The notes: generated by a model not told the origin, from the sequence alone. A stretch of 64,000 bases of DNA from Pseudomonas mandelii (GCF_006438925.1 NZ_RCZA01000001.1:434001-498000); one strand, 5' to 3'; positions 25,976-37,440 are shown, counted from the stretch's first letter. Program-made: numbers and translations.

Positions 25976-27952
25976 TCAACGAAACCGGTCAACCTCGTGA
26001 CGCAAGTCCGCCGCGAGCTTCTCCAACTCTTTGGCCGTCACGGCCAGGTTCGACACCACTTCGCGCTGCTCACTGTTGGCCAATGCAATGCTTTGCAGGT
26101 TGCTGCTGAGCAATGTCGCGGTGCTGCTCTGCTCCTGGGTCGCGGTGGTGATCGCCGCAAATTGCTGACCGGCCGAGCGGCTTTGCTCATCGATCCGCGC
26201 CAGGGCCGAAGCCACGTTGGCGTTGCGCGACAGGCCTTCCTGCATCAACAGGTTGCCCTGCTCCATGGTGCTGATGGCGTTACCGGTTTCCTGCTGAATG
26301 CTTTGGATCATGCCGGAAATTTCGTCGGTCGCTTCGCGAGTGCGTGAGGCCAGGTTACGAACTTCATCGGCCACGACGGCAAAACCACGCCCCTGCTCAC
26401 CGGCACGGGCGGCTTCGATGGCGGCATTCAGCGCCAGCAGGTTGGTTTGATCGGCAATCGAGGTAATCACCCCGACAATGCCACCGATTTCCTGGGAGCG
26501 CTGACCCAAGGTATTGATCACCGTCGCCGTGCTGTTCAGCGCTCCAGCAATTTGTTCCAGGGACGAGGACGCTTCGTCCATCGACGTGCGACCGATCTGG
26601 GTTTGCTGTGCGTTTTCTTGAGCCAGACGCTGAGTGCTGCCCATGTTGTCGGCAATGTTCAGGGACGTTGCGCTGAACTCTTCCACGGCGCCGGCCATGC
26701 TGGTGATTTCGCCCGACTGCTGCTCCATCCCTTCATAGGCGCCACCGGACAGACCGGACAAGGCCTGGGCACGGCTGTTGACCTCTTGCGAGGCCTTGCG
26801 GATGTGCTCGACCATGGTCGACAGCGCCTGGCTCATCTGGTTGAACGCGCGGGCCAACTGACCGATTTCGTCATTGCTCGATACGTTCAAACGCACGCTC
26901 AAATCACCGGCGCCCAAGGCTTCGGCCTGACGCACCAGATCACCCAGCGGCGCGAGTTTGCTGCGCAACAGCCAGACCGCCGCTCCCACAGCGATCAACA
27001 TCGCCAGCAGACTGCCAATCGCCAATTGAATGCCGACACTCCAGGTCACGGCACGAATTTCGGTTTTCGGCATGCTCGCCACCACCGACCACGGGCCGCC
27101 TTCAAACGGCACGGCAATGCTGTAGAAATCTTCGGACTTGTCGCTCCAGAACTCGCCCTTGCCCGGCGTTTTCGCCAAACCAACGATGGTCGGCGTCGCC
27201 TGATCCAGCGCTTGTACGCCCGCGATCGGCACCAGCCATTTGCCTTGGTCATCGAGCAACGCCAGGGAGCCGGTCTGGCCGATACGGAAGCGCTTGAGGT
27301 TGGCAAACTGCGCGTTCTGCGCGTCGGTGTAGTCGAATCCTACGAATAGAACAGCAATCACCTTACCGCCGCTGTCACGTACGGGGGTGTACTGAGTCAT
27401 GTAGGAGCGTTCGAACAGCAAGGCGCGTCCGACGTAGGCCTGCCCCGCCATCAAGCGGGCATAGGCCGGGTTCGCGTGATCGAGCAGCGTGCCGATGGCT
27501 CGGGTGCCGTCCTGTTTGCTCAGGGACGTGCTGACCCGAATGAAGTCTTCGCCGCTGCGCACAAACACAGTCGCAACGCCGGCGGTCATTTGCTTGAACT
27601 CGTCCACTTCCTTGAAGTTGTTGTTCAGCACTTCGCTGCCCAGGTGCAGGCCCGGGGTCTGAGTGCCCGCCACGGCCACCGGCTCGTCCGGATGCACGCT
27701 CAACCCTGCGCTGAAGCGTTTCTCGAACAGACCGGCCAAGCGCTGGGTGCTTTCGCGCAACGTGCCGTGAAAGGTGCTCAACTGATCAGCCAGCAAACGG
27801 GCTTCACTGGCCAGGTGTTCTTCGCGGGTCGCGAGGTTGGCGGTGTCCAGCGAACGCAGGGCGAACACCGTACTGCCGCTGATGACAATCGCCAGTATCA
27901 CGGCAAGCGCAAGACCAAGCTGTGAGGCGATCCGGGCACGAGGTTGAGACAT
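25976..27952 (-). CDS. Methyl-accepting chemotaxis protein, Cache type
   Basis: A 658-residue chemoreceptor. Transmembrane helix 1 (about 10-32) is followed by a periplasmic ligand-binding region of about 265 residues of the Cache_3-Cache_2 type, transmembrane helix 2 (about 300-325), a HAMP domain and the cytoplasmic signalling domain. Its hairpin tip is conserved ([20 protein letters not shown]). The ligand is unknown. The start at 27952 (MSQPRARI) follows AGGAG, and the frame extends 16 codons further to 28000 without support. It lies alone between REP elements and a LysR gene. Confidence 0.93.
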   Translation of the reverse strand: MSQPRARIASQLGLALAVILAIVISGSTVFALRSLDTANLATREEHLASEARLLADQLSTFHGTLRESTQRLAGLFEKRFSAGLSVHPDEPVAVAGTQTPGLHLGSEVLNNNFKEVDEFKQMTAGVATVFVRSGEDFIRVSTSLSKQDGTRAIGTLLDHANPAYARLMAGQAYVGRALLFERSYMTQYTPVRDSGGKVIAVLFVGFDYTDAQNAQFANLKRFRIGQTGSLALLDDQGKWLVPIAGVQALDQATPTIVGLAKTPGKGEFWSDKSEDFYSIAVPFEGGPWSVVASMPKTEIRAVTWSVGIQLAIGSLLAMLIAVGAAVWLLRSKLAPLGDLVRQAEALGAGDLSVRLNVSSNDEIGQLARAFNQMSQALSTMVEHIRKASQEVNSRAQALSGLSGGAYEGMEQQSGEITSMAGAVEEFSATSLNIADNMGSTQRLAQENAQQTQIGRTSMDEASSSLEQIAGALNSTATVINTLGQRSQEIGGIVGVITSIADQTNLLALNAAIEAARAGEQGRGFAVVADEVRNLASRTREATDEISGMIQSIQQETGNAISTMEQGNLLMQEGLSRNANVASALARIDEQSRSAGQQFAAITTATQEQSSTATLLSSNLQSIALANSEQREVVSNLAVTAKELEKLAADLRHEVDRFR

Positions 27953-28135
27953 GACAGCTCCTGGCCGAGCGACCGGATCTTCCTTGATCTGGCTGCACAC
28001 TCAGCAAAATTCTAATAATGGGAATTGCGTCGAACCTGCACGAAGGTTCCACCTGCATTTTCGGCGGGAAAACGGAATACTTGAGTAATTAACCGGGATA
28101 TGGCTCAAGGCCGCCATTGCGGCGGCTCTATCGAT

Positions 28136-29056
28136 TCAGCCCAAGTGTTGAACGTCGGGCAATTCCATGGCTCGGGCTTCGCCTTGCAGGAAGTCGCTGA
28201 GCCTGCGCAAACGCTCACCTCCGGGGCGGGTTTTCGGCCAGACCAGGTAATATTTCTCACCGCTGGCGACGGCCGTCGGCCACGGCAGACTCAGACGTCC
28301 CTGAGCCACATCCTCCGCCACCATCAGCAGATCGCCCATGGACACGCCATAACCTCGGGCGGCGGCGATCATGCCCAGTTCCAGCGTGTCGAACACCTGC
28401 CCGCCCTTGAGCGACACCTGATCCGCCAACCCCATGCGTTCCAGCCAATTGCGCCAGTCGCGACGATCCGGTGTCGGGTGCAGCAGTTCGGCATTGGCCA
28501 GCCGCGCGACATCCCACGGTTGATCCTGCAGAAGATTCGGCGCACCGACTGGAATCAGCTCTTCCGGGAACAGGAAACTCGCCTCCCAGTCCGGCGGAAA
28601 ATGCCCGTTGCTGAGGATGACGGCGCAGTCGAACGGTTCATGGTTGAAGTCCACCGAGTCGACGTCCATCCAGGCGCTGGTCAATTGCACCTCGTTGCCC
28701 GGCTGCAGGTGCCGAAAGCGGCTGAGCCGTGCCAGCAGCCAGCGCATGGTCAGGGTCGACGGTGCTTTCATGCGCAGGATGTCATCTTCGGCGCGCAAGG
28801 TATTGCAGGCCCGCTCCAGGGCGGTGAAGCCTTCGCGAATGCCGGGCAGGATCAACCGCGCCGATTCGGTCAGTTGCAGGTTGCGCCCGCTGCGGTGAAA
28901 CAGCCGACAGGCAAAATGCTCTTCTAGCGTACGAATGTGCCGACTGACCGCGCTTTGGGTGATCGATAATTCTTCGGCCGCACGGGTAAACGAACTGTGC
29001 CGCGCCGCCGCTTCGAATGCGCGCAGGGCATACAAGGGAGGAAGACGACGGGACAT
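28136..29056 (-). CDS. LysR-family regulator, GcvA-like
   Basis: A 306-residue LysR-type transcription factor. The winged helix-turn-helix is at residues about 6-63 (SFTRAAEELSITQSAVSRHIRTLE), then the co-inducer-binding domain. The N terminus (RRLPPLYALRAFEAAARH) is typical of the GcvA/TrpI-like group of amino-acid or beta-lactamase regulators. It is divergent from the MATE gene across 150 bp, so regulation of that pump is possible. The effector is unknown. Confidence 0.9.
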   Translation of the reverse strand: MSRRLPPLYALRAFEAAARHSSFTRAAEELSITQSAVSRHIRTLEEHFACRLFHRSGRNLQLTESARLILPGIREGFTALERACNTLRAEDDILRMKAPSTLTMRWLLARLSRFRHLQPGNEVQLTSAWMDVDSVDFNHEPFDCAVILSNGHFPPDWEASFLFPEELIPVGAPNLLQDQPWDVARLANAELLHPTPDRRDWRNWLERMGLADQVSLKGGQVFDTLELGMIAAARGYGVSMGDLLMVAEDVAQGRLSLPWPTAVASGEKYYLVWPKTRPGGERLRRLSDFLQGEARAMELPDVQHLG

Positions 29057-29209
29057 TCGGAAAGCTCCTATAGCGGGGTTCGGTCACCCTAGCAGAAACT
29101 CTCCAGCATGAGTTTGAATCATGCAACCCATCCTTTTTATCCCTTTGTGCAAACCCCGGAGAGCGCCGAGAATCGACGCTTTCCTGTCCCTCTTTAATTA
29201 TCGAGCGTG

Positions 29210-30613
29210 ATGACCATGCAGCATCCAGCACGTACCGAACTCTGGGCCATCCTGCGGCTGGCGGGGCCGTTGATTGCCTCGCAGTTGGCGCACATGCTGA
29301 TGGTCCTCACCGACACCTTGATGATGGCGCGCCTGAGTCCAGAGGCGCTGGCCGGTGGCGGCCTGGGCGCAGCAACTTACTCGTTCGTGTCGATCTTCTG
29401 CATTGGCGTGATCGCCGCGGTTGGCACCCTCGTGGCCATCCGTCAGGGTGCGGGCGATATCGTCGGCGCCGCCAGGCTGACCCAGGCCGGGTTATGGCTG
29501 GCGTGGTTGATGGCGTTGGTGGCCGGGCTGCTGCTGTGGAACCTCAAACCGGTGTTGCTGCTGTTCGGCCAGACCGAAACCAACGTCCACGCGGCCGGGC
29601 AGTTCCTGTTGATCCTGCCGTTCGCCCTGCCCGGCTACCTGAGCTTCATGGCCCTGCGCGGCTTTACCAGCGCCATCGGCCGGGCAACACCGGTGATGGT
29701 CATCAGCCTCGGCGGCACCGTGGCCAACTTCCTGCTCAATTACGCCTTGATTACCGGCATGTTCGGTCTGCCGAAACTGGGGTTGATGGGCATCGGGCTG
29801 GTGACCGCTGTTGTCGCCAACTGCATGGCGTTGGCGCTGGCCTGGCACATCCGTCGACATCCGGCTTACGACGCTTATCCCTTGCGCCAAGGCCTGTCGC
29901 GACCTAACCGTCAATACCTCAAGGAACTGTGGCGCCTGGGTCTGCCGATTGGTGGCACCTACGCGGTGGAAGTCGGACTGTTTGCGTTCGCCGCGCTGTG
30001 CATGGGCACCATGGGCAGTACGCAAATGGGCGCACACCAGATTGCCCTGCAAATCGTCTCGGTGGCGTTCATGGTTCCGGCGGGGATTTCCTATGCGATC
30101 ACCATGCGCATCGGGCAGCACTACGGCGCCGGGCAGCTGCTGAATGCACGGCTGGCCGGACGGGTCGGCATCGCTTTTGGCGCGGCGGCGATGCTTGCCT
30201 TCGCCATGGTCTTCTGGTTGCTGCCGAATCAGTTGATCGGTTTGTTCCTGGACCACAACGACCCGGCGTTTCGCGACGTCATCAACCTGGCCGTGAGCCT
30301 GTTGGCAGTCGCCGCGTGGTTCGAGCTGTTCGACGGCACGCAAACCATCGCCATGGGCTGCATTCGCGGGCTCAAGGATGCCAAGACCACGTTCCTGGTG
30401 GGTTTGGGGTGCTATTGGCTGATCGGCGCGCCGGCCGCCTGGTGGATGGCCTTCCATTTGAATTGGGGGCCGACAGGCGTCTGGTGGGGATTGGCGCTGG
30501 GGCTGGCGTGCGCGGCGGTGAGTCTGACGCTGGCGTTTGAGTGGAAGATGAAGCGGATGATTCGGCAGGAGCCTGCGCCGCGGAATAGTTTCCCGGTCGC
30601 CCAGCCTGACTGA
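29210..30613 (+). CDS. MATE-family multidrug efflux transporter
   Basis: A transporter of about 467 residues with twelve predicted membrane helices in two pseudo-symmetrical halves. Motifs LAGPLIASQLAHMLMVLTD near the N terminus and MGCIRGLKDAKTT in the second half are typical of NorM-type MATE proteins, which export cationic drugs using Na+ or H+. The start is uncertain: GTG 29207, ATG 29210 and ATG 29216 are all in frame and no strong ribosome site decides. It matches the position of a MATE gene upstream of rep in P. aeruginosa. Confidence 0.92.
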   Translation: MTMQHPARTELWAILRLAGPLIASQLAHMLMVLTDTLMMARLSPEALAGGGLGAATYSFVSIFCIGVIAAVGTLVAIRQGAGDIVGAARLTQAGLWLAWLMALVAGLLLWNLKPVLLLFGQTETNVHAAGQFLLILPFALPGYLSFMALRGFTSAIGRATPVMVISLGGTVANFLLNYALITGMFGLPKLGLMGIGLVTAVVANCMALALAWHIRRHPAYDAYPLRQGLSRPNRQYLKELWRLGLPIGGTYAVEVGLFAFAALCMGTMGSTQMGAHQIALQIVSVAFMVPAGISYAITMRIGQHYGAGQLLNARLAGRVGIAFGAAAMLAFAMVFWLLPNQLIGLFLDHNDPAFRDVINLAVSLLAVAAWFELFDGTQTIAMGCIRGLKDAKTTFLVGLGCYWLIGAPAAWWMAFHLNWGPTGVWWGLALGLACAAVSLTLAFEWKMKRMIRQEPAPRNSFPVAQPD

Positions 30614-30620
30614 GACCCCC

Positions 30621-30712
30621 TATGGGAGCGAGCCTGCTCGCGATTGCGGTCTGTCAGTAAATAACTATGTCAACTGACACACCGCTATCGCGAGCAGGCT
30701 CGCTCCCACATT
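30621..30712. repeat. REPIN, family A (inverted pair)
   Basis: Two inverted GGGAGCGAGCCTGCTCGCGA units flank a short spacer with ctgtcag/ctgaca arms. It lies between the convergent MATE and GGDEF-EAL genes. Confidence 0.9.
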
Positions 30713-30721
30713 TGTTCGTGG

Positions 30722-32395
30722 TTAGCTCACGATTTCCAGGGCGGGCTGCTGACTGCTGCCAAAGCTCAAATACTCAACCAACTCCGCCAACGGCAACGGC
30801 TTGCTGATCAAATATCCCTGCACCTGATCGCAGCCAAACCCGCGCAACAGATCCAGTTGCTCCGGCGTTTCTACGCCTTCGGCGACCACTTCAAGATTGA
30901 GGTTGTGCGCCAGGTTGATCATCGCGTGGACCAGTTTGCGATTTTCTTCGCGCTGTTCCATGCCGCCGACAAAGCTCTTATCAATCTTCAGCAAGGTAAT
31001 CGGCAGGCTGTTGAGGTGCACAAACGAAGAGAAACCGGTGCCGAAGTCGTCCAGGGAAAAGCGCACACCCAGACGCCCCAGGGCATCCATGGTCTGCTTC
31101 ACCAGATCGCTGCGGCGCATCACCGCGGTTTCAGTCAGTTCGAATTCCAGCCATTGCGCCTCGACACCGCGCTCGGTAATCAGCCGGCTCAGGGTCGACA
31201 ACAATTGGCTGTCCTGAAACTGCCGGAACGACAGGTTGATCGCCATGTGCAACGCCGGCAAACCCCGTTCGCGCAACGCTTGCATGTCGCGCAAGGCGCG
31301 GGAAATCACCCAGTAACCCAGCGGCACGATCAAACCGCTCTGCTCGGCCAGCGGCACGAACTCACTGGGTGGCAGCAAGCCGCGCTCGCCATGGCGCCAG
31401 CGCACCAAGGCTTCGAGGCCGACGATCTGCCCGTCCTCAAGGTTCAGGCGAGGCTGGTAATGCAGTTCCAGTTCATCCCGGCGCAACGCCCGGCGCAGCT
31501 CGCTTTCGAGATCGGCGATGCTGCGGGCATTGCGATTGATGCGTTCGTTGAAGATGTGAAAGGTACAGCCCTGAGTACTTTTGGCTTGTTGCATGGCGAT
31601 GTGTGCGTGCCACATCAGCGGGTCGGCGCCGGCCTGGGCCCGGGCGTGGGCAATACCGAGGCTGGAACCGATCAACAGGCTTTCGCCGTCGACCCAGTAA
31701 GGCTCGGCCAGCGCTTCGGTAATGCGCTCGGCCATCCATTCGGCGCGTTGAGGCGCACGGCGGGTGTCGATCAGCAGGGCGAACTCATCACTGCCCAGTC
31801 GTGCCAGCTGATCGCCGGCCTCAAGCTGGCTTTTCAGCCGCGCGACTACTTGCAGGATCAACCGGTCACCGGCCTGGTGACCGAGGGCATCGTTGGCGTG
31901 ACGGAAGTTGTCGAGATCAAGGTGACCGAGGGCCAGGCCGCGGCCGTCGTTTTCCGCCAGGCGCGCCGCCAGCAAGGTCTGGAAACCCTGGCGATTGGCG
32001 ATGCCGGTGAGCGGGTCTTGCTCAGCCAGGCGCTGCAGGGTGTTTTCCAGCACGCCACGCTCGCGCACATGCCGCAGGCACCGGCGCAACATGCCGGGAT
32101 CAAGGTGATCGCGTACCAGCCAGTCGCTCACCCCATCGGGCGGCGCCAGTGGCTCGTGCTCGAGCAGCAATACCGTCGGCAGGCTGCAACGGCCAGGTAG
32201 AGGTTGAAGCGCTGGAATCGTCAACAACACCGCGTTGCGGTTGTCATCGAACAGACTGCTGACTGACTCCCAGCTCGGTGCGCTGATGAGCACGGTCGAG
32301 CTCCCCATCGGAGCCAGACACTCGCGCAACAACGCTGCCCACGCTGGCTCTTCGGCCAGTAGCAGCAAACGCAAGGGTTCGACAGGCGTAGACAA
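30722..32395 (-). CDS. proE: GGDEF-EAL protein, probable c-di-GMP phosphodiesterase (ProE position)
   Basis: A 557-residue cytoplasmic protein. An N-terminal REC-like domain (about 1-120) is followed by GGDEF (about 125-285) and EAL (about 295-545) domains. The GGDEF motif reads GSDEF, so cyclase activity is doubtful. The EAL catalytic set is intact: LEALVRW, NLSFRQF, ELTETAV, DDFGTG, KIDKSFV, EGVET and QGYLISKP. It lies between a MATE gene and rep, as does P. aeruginosa PA5295, which I recall as ProE, a phosphodiesterase controlling exopolysaccharide. The gene name rests on that synteny. Confidence 0.85.
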   Translation of the reverse strand: MSTPVEPLRLLLLAEEPAWAALLRECLAPMGSSTVLISAPSWESVSSLFDDNRNAVLLTIPALQPLPGRCSLPTVLLLEHEPLAPPDGVSDWLVRDHLDPGMLRRCLRHVRERGVLENTLQRLAEQDPLTGIANRQGFQTLLAARLAENDGRGLALGHLDLDNFRHANDALGHQAGDRLILQVVARLKSQLEAGDQLARLGSDEFALLIDTRRAPQRAEWMAERITEALAEPYWVDGESLLIGSSLGIAHARAQAGADPLMWHAHIAMQQAKSTQGCTFHIFNERINRNARSIADLESELRRALRRDELELHYQPRLNLEDGQIVGLEALVRWRHGERGLLPPSEFVPLAEQSGLIVPLGYWVISRALRDMQALRERGLPALHMAINLSFRQFQDSQLLSTLSRLITERGVEAQWLEFELTETAVMRRSDLVKQTMDALGRLGVRFSLDDFGTGFSSFVHLNSLPITLLKIDKSFVGGMEQREENRKLVHAMINLAHNLNLEVVAEGVETPEQLDLLRGFGCDQVQGYLISKPLPLAELVEYLSFGSSQQPALEIVS

Positions 32396-32658
32396 GCTAG
32401 CTCCCTAGACTCTGCAAAGATGTAGGCGGCGGGCATTATGCAGCGCCGGTAACCAATGACCAAATGACCTCGGTTATCAAACGCGGCTTTGTATCTTGAA
32501 TTACGAACATTAGACGCAAATTCACCGCGCATCCTGCGTGAAAGTATCAAAACCGGCAAATATAGATAGCGTGCTGCGTCACAAGTCGGAGAGAGCAGCA
32601 CAAATCGCTGAGCCTGTTAAAATGCCGGCCCATTTCGCAAACGACTCCCTGATTTCGT

Positions 32659-34668
32659 ATGTCCCGACTCAATCCCCGGCAGCAAGAAGCCGTGAGCTAC
32701 GTCGGCGGCCCTCTTTTGGTGCTCGCCGGTGCAGGCTCCGGCAAGACCAGCGTGATCACGCGCAAGATCGCCCACTTGATCCAGAATTGCGGCATCCGCG
32801 CCCAGTACATCGTCGCCATGACCTTTACCAACAAGGCCGCGCGGGAGATGAAGGAACGGGTCGGCACCTTGCTCAAGGGCGGCGAAGGCCGCGGCCTGAC
32901 CGTCTGTACCTTCCACAATCTGGGACTGAACATCATCCGCAAGGAACACGTGCGGCTGGGCTACAAGCCAGGTTTCTCGATCTTCGACGAGACCGATGTC
33001 AAAGCCCTGATGACCGACATCATGCAGAAGGAATACTCGGGCGACGACGGCGTCGACGAGATCAAGAACATGATCGGCTCGTGGAAAAACGACCTGATCC
33101 TGCCGCCCGAAGCCCTGGAAAACGCGCGCAACCCCAAGGAACAGACCGCCGCCATCGTCTACACCCACTATCAGCGCACGCTCAAGGCGTTCAACGCGGT
33201 GGACTTCGACGACCTGATCCTGCTGCCGGTGAAGCTGTTCCAGGAACACGCCGACATCCTCGAAAAATGGCAGAACAAAGTCCGCTACCTGCTGGTGGAC
33301 GAATACCAGGACACCAACGCCAGCCAGTATTTGCTGGTGAAGTTGCTGATCGGCACGCGCAACCAGTTCACCGTGGTGGGTGATGACGACCAGTCGATCT
33401 ATGCCTGGCGCGGCGCTCGCCCGGAAAACCTGATGCTGCTCAAGGACGATTACCCGTCCCTGAAAGTGGTGATGCTGGAGCAAAACTATCGCTCCACCAG
33501 CCGCATCCTGCGCTGCGCCAACGTGCTGATCTCGAACAACCCGCACGAGTTCGAAAAGCAGCTGTGGAGCGAGATGGGCCACGGCGACGAGATTCGCGTG
33601 ATCCGTTGCCGCAACGAAGACGCCGAAGCCGAGCGTGTGGCCGTGGAATTGCTGACCCTGCACCTGCGCACGGACCGGCCGTACAGCGATTTTGCGATCC
33701 TGTACCGCGGCAACTACCAGGCCAAGCTGATCGAGCTGAAGCTGCAACACCACCAGATTCCGTATCGCCTCTCTGGCGGCAACAGCTTTTTCGGACGTCA
33801 GGAAGTGAAGGACCTGATGGCCTACTTCCGCCTGATCGTGAACCCGGACGACGACAACGCCTTCCTGCGGGTGATCAACGTCCCACGTCGGGAGATCGGT
33901 TCGACCACGCTGGAAAAGCTCGGCAACTACGCCACCGAACGCAAAATCTCGATGTACGCCGCCACCGACGAAATCGGTTTGGGCGAGCATCTGGATACGC
34001 GCTTCACCGATCGACTGTCGCGCTTCAAGCGCTTCATGGACAAGGTCCGCGAGCAGTGCGCCGGCGAAGACCCGATCTCGGCGCTGCGCAGCATGGTCAT
34101 GGACATCGACTACGAGAACTGGCTGCGCACCAACAGCTCCAGCGATAAGGCCGCCGATTACCGCATGGGTAACGTCTGGTTCCTGATCGAGGCGTTGAAG
34201 AACACCCTCGAAAAAGACGAAGAAGGCGAGATGACCGTCGAAGACGCCATCGGCAAACTCGTCCTGCGCGACATGCTGGAACGTCAGCAAGAAGAGGAAG
34301 ACGGCGCCGAAGGTGTGCAGATGATGACCCTGCACGCCTCCAAAGGTCTGGAATTCCCCTACGTGTTCATCATGGGCATGGAAGAGGAAATCCTCCCGCA
34401 CCGCTCCAGTATCGAAGCCGACACCATCGAAGAAGAACGTCGGCTGGCCTACGTCGGAATTACCCGAGCGCGCCAGACGCTGGCCTTCACCTTCGCCGCC
34501 AAGCGTAAGCAATACGGCGAGATCATCGACTGCGCACCGAGCCGCTTTCTTGATGAGCTGCCGCCGGACGACCTGGCCTGGGAAGGCAACGACGACACAC
34601 CGGTTGAAGTCAAAGCCGTTCGCGGGAATACCGCATTGGCGGATATACGCGCGATGTTAAAGCGCTAG
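32659..34668 (+). CDS. rep: ATP-dependent DNA helicase Rep
   Basis: A 669-residue SF1A 3'-5' DNA helicase, full length. Motif I is AGAGSGKT at 23-30, motif II LLVDEYQDTN, motif III VGDDDQSIYAWRGA, motif IV QNYRS, and motifs V/VI MTLHASKGLEFPYV and AYVGITRARQ. Rep clears protein roadblocks ahead of replication forks. The length and LHLRTD/ISMY features fit Rep better than UvrD. Next gene xpt follows 56 bp downstream. Confidence 0.96.
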   Translation: MSRLNPRQQEAVSYVGGPLLVLAGAGSGKTSVITRKIAHLIQNCGIRAQYIVAMTFTNKAAREMKERVGTLLKGGEGRGLTVCTFHNLGLNIIRKEHVRLGYKPGFSIFDETDVKALMTDIMQKEYSGDDGVDEIKNMIGSWKNDLILPPEALENARNPKEQTAAIVYTHYQRTLKAFNAVDFDDLILLPVKLFQEHADILEKWQNKVRYLLVDEYQDTNASQYLLVKLLIGTRNQFTVVGDDDQSIYAWRGARPENLMLLKDDYPSLKVVMLEQNYRSTSRILRCANVLISNNPHEFEKQLWSEMGHGDEIRVIRCRNEDAEAERVAVELLTLHLRTDRPYSDFAILYRGNYQAKLIELKLQHHQIPYRLSGGNSFFGRQEVKDLMAYFRLIVNPDDDNAFLRVINVPRREIGSTTLEKLGNYATERKISMYAATDEIGLGEHLDTRFTDRLSRFKRFMDKVREQCAGEDPISALRSMVMDIDYENWLRTNSSSDKAADYRMGNVWFLIEALKNTLEKDEEGEMTVEDAIGKLVLRDMLERQQEEEDGAEGVQMMTLHASKGLEFPYVFIMGMEEEILPHRSSIEADTIEEERRLAYVGITRARQTLAFTFAAKRKQYGEIIDCAPSRFLDELPPDDLAWEGNDDTPVEVKAVRGNTALADIRAMLKR

Positions 34669-34685
34669 AATCGACTACTTTTTAA

Positions 34686-35297
<612 letters not shown>

Positions 35298-35318
35298 CCC
35301 GCAACACCGCATTTCCCC

Positions 35319-35409
35319 TGTGGGAGCCAGCCTGCTGGCGATGGCCGTCTGTCAGTCATGAAGGTTTTGACTGACACGACGCCATCGCCAGCAGGCTGGC
35401 TCCCACAGT
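35319..35409. repeat. REPIN, family A variant
   Basis: Inverted units with GGGAGCCAGCCTGCTGGCGA, in which the inner arm is GCC/GGC where the common family A unit has GCG/CGC. The compensated change keeps the hairpin. Confidence 0.9.
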
Positions 35410-35425
35410 TGTTTTGTGTTGGCTG

Positions 35426-37348
35426 TTATGGCGCGGTGGCTTTGAGGCCGGTGAGCAATAGCCGCTGAAACAAATCCTCTTTCAGCCCTTCCGGGCTGGT
35501 CAGCTGCATCCGTTCCAGATGCTCGGGAAACGATGAAGGCTCTGGCGCATCGAGCGCTGCCTTGCCCAGTTCCAGAATCTCCGTGAGCTTGAACTTGCTC
35601 TTCAGCCAATTCAGCGCCCGCAATAGATCCTTCTCCTCAGCGGTGAAATCACAGCCCAACGGATACTCTGGAAACAACTGCGGATGCCGTGCCTGAATGG
35701 CCTGCAAGCGCTGCGGACTGTTGTCGGCGAAGCGTGGATCAATACGGAAATTCTTCGGTAACTTGTCGGCTGCCTGAGCCTGTTCGATCAACCCCGGCTG
35801 AAAACGGGAGTCGCTGATATTCAGCAACGCCTCGATCACCGCCGCATCGGTCTTGCCCCGCAGATCGGCGATGCCGTACTCGGTGATCACGATGTCTCGC
35901 AGGTGTCGCGGGATCGTGCAATGGCCGTACTCCCAGACAATGTTCGAACTGACCTCACCGCCTGATTCGCGCCAGCTGCGCAGAAGCAACACCGAACGCG
36001 CCCCTTCCAGTGCATGCCCTTGCGCTACGAAGTTGTATTGCCCGCCGACACCGCTGAGCACTCGCCCGTCTTCGAGCTGATCGGCCACGCCTGCACCCAG
36101 CAAGGTCATGGTAAACACGGTGTTGATGAAACGCGCATCAAGGCGCTGCAAGCGTTTGAGTTCTTCCTGACCGTAGAGCTCATTGATGTAGCTGATGCGG
36201 GTCATATTGAATTCGAGCCGCTTGCTGTGCGGCAGCTCGCGCAGGCGCTCATAGAAACTGCGCGGCCCAAGGAAGAAACCGCCATGCACCGAAATGCCGT
36301 CAGTTTGCGCGGCTTCATCCAGCGTGCCGGCATTCGCCTGTTGCTGGGTCGGCACATCCGGATAGACCTTGCGCCGCACGATCCCGGCGTCGGCCAGCAC
36401 CAGCAAGCCGTTGACGAACATTTCGCTGCAACCGTAAAGGCCCTTGGCGAAAGGTTCGACGCCGCCTTCGCGGTCGATGAGTTGTGCCCATTGGCTGAGA
36501 TTGATATCCGCCAGCAATGCCTTGTAACCGACATTGTCAGCTTGCCGCGCCAGCAGCGCAGCGGTCAGGGCATCACCCATGGCGCCGATGCCGATCTGCA
36601 AGGTGCCGCCGTCGCGCACCAGCGTGCTGGCGTGCAGCCCGATGAAGTGATCCTGGAAGCCCACCGGCATGTTCGGCGTGGAGAACAGCGTGGTGCTGTC
36701 CTTCTCGTCGATCAGCAGGTCGAACGTGTCGATACCGATTTCAGCATCGCCGGGCATGTACGGCAAATCGTTGTGCACCTGCCCCACCAGCAGGATCGTC
36801 TCCCCCGCCGCCCGACGCTTGGCAATCATCGGGAACAGGTCGAGGGTGATGTCCGGGTTGCAGCTCAGGCTCAGGCGGTCGGGGTGCTCGCTGTGGCTCG
36901 CCACCAATTGCGCCACCAGGTTCAATCCGGCGGCGTTGATGTCTCGAGCGGCGTGGCTGTAATTACTGCTGACGTAATCCTGCTGGGCCTGTGCGCTGTG
37001 GAGCAGGCTGCCGGGCTGCATGAAGAATTGCTGAACATGGATGTTGGACGGCAGGCTGTCGCGATGCAGGTCGGCCAGGAAATCCAGTTCCGGATAATCG
37101 CCAAACACCCGCTCGATGAAGGGCTCGAGAAAGCGCTTTTGCAAACCGTCGCCCAACGCTGGACGACCGAGGCATAGCGCGGTGTAGATCGTCAGCTGCC
37201 GTTCGGGCAACTGCGCGATGCGTTGAAACAGCGCGTTGACGAAGTGGTTGGGTTTGCCCAGACCGAGGGGCAGGCCCATGTGGATATGCGCCGGCAACCG
37301 TGCCAAGACATCATCGACCGCTTGCTCGATAGAACACAGCTGCACCAT
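35426..37348 (-). CDS. Acetyl-CoA hydrolase/transferase family protein
   Basis: A 640-residue CoA-transferase family enzyme. The family motifs GIGAMGDALTAALL, SGVGGQYNFVAQG and ITEYGIADLRGKTD are visible. The glutamate in EYGIA is the expected catalytic residue that forms the CoA thioester. The acyl substrate cannot be read from the sequence. The start at 37348 (MVQLCSIEQAVDDV) has an AGGGAGGA site. The frame upstream to 37537 overlaps a terminator and is rejected. Confidence 0.85.
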   Translation of the reverse strand: MVQLCSIEQAVDDVLARLPAHIHMGLPLGLGKPNHFVNALFQRIAQLPERQLTIYTALCLGRPALGDGLQKRFLEPFIERVFGDYPELDFLADLHRDSLPSNIHVQQFFMQPGSLLHSAQAQQDYVSSNYSHAARDINAAGLNLVAQLVASHSEHPDRLSLSCNPDITLDLFPMIAKRRAAGETILLVGQVHNDLPYMPGDAEIGIDTFDLLIDEKDSTTLFSTPNMPVGFQDHFIGLHASTLVRDGGTLQIGIGAMGDALTAALLARQADNVGYKALLADINLSQWAQLIDREGGVEPFAKGLYGCSEMFVNGLLVLADAGIVRRKVYPDVPTQQQANAGTLDEAAQTDGISVHGGFFLGPRSFYERLRELPHSKRLEFNMTRISYINELYGQEELKRLQRLDARFINTVFTMTLLGAGVADQLEDGRVLSGVGGQYNFVAQGHALEGARSVLLLRSWRESGGEVSSNIVWEYGHCTIPRHLRDIVITEYGIADLRGKTDAAVIEALLNISDSRFQPGLIEQAQAADKLPKNFRIDPRFADNSPQRLQAIQARHPQLFPEYPLGCDFTAEEKDLLRALNWLKSKFKLTEILELGKAALDAPEPSSFPEHLERMQLTSPEGLKEDLFQRLLLTGLKATAP

Positions 37349-37440
37349 CTGATCCTCCCTTACATTCCGTGAATTGGGGTTGGACCGAGCTTGCCGCGTC
37401 TTTGCTGCAATGAACAGTCTCAGCCGTAAATCGCACGCAC

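Noticed and set aside
32617..34512. Minus-strand frame of 631 codons
   Set aside because: Antisense to rep, which is certain.
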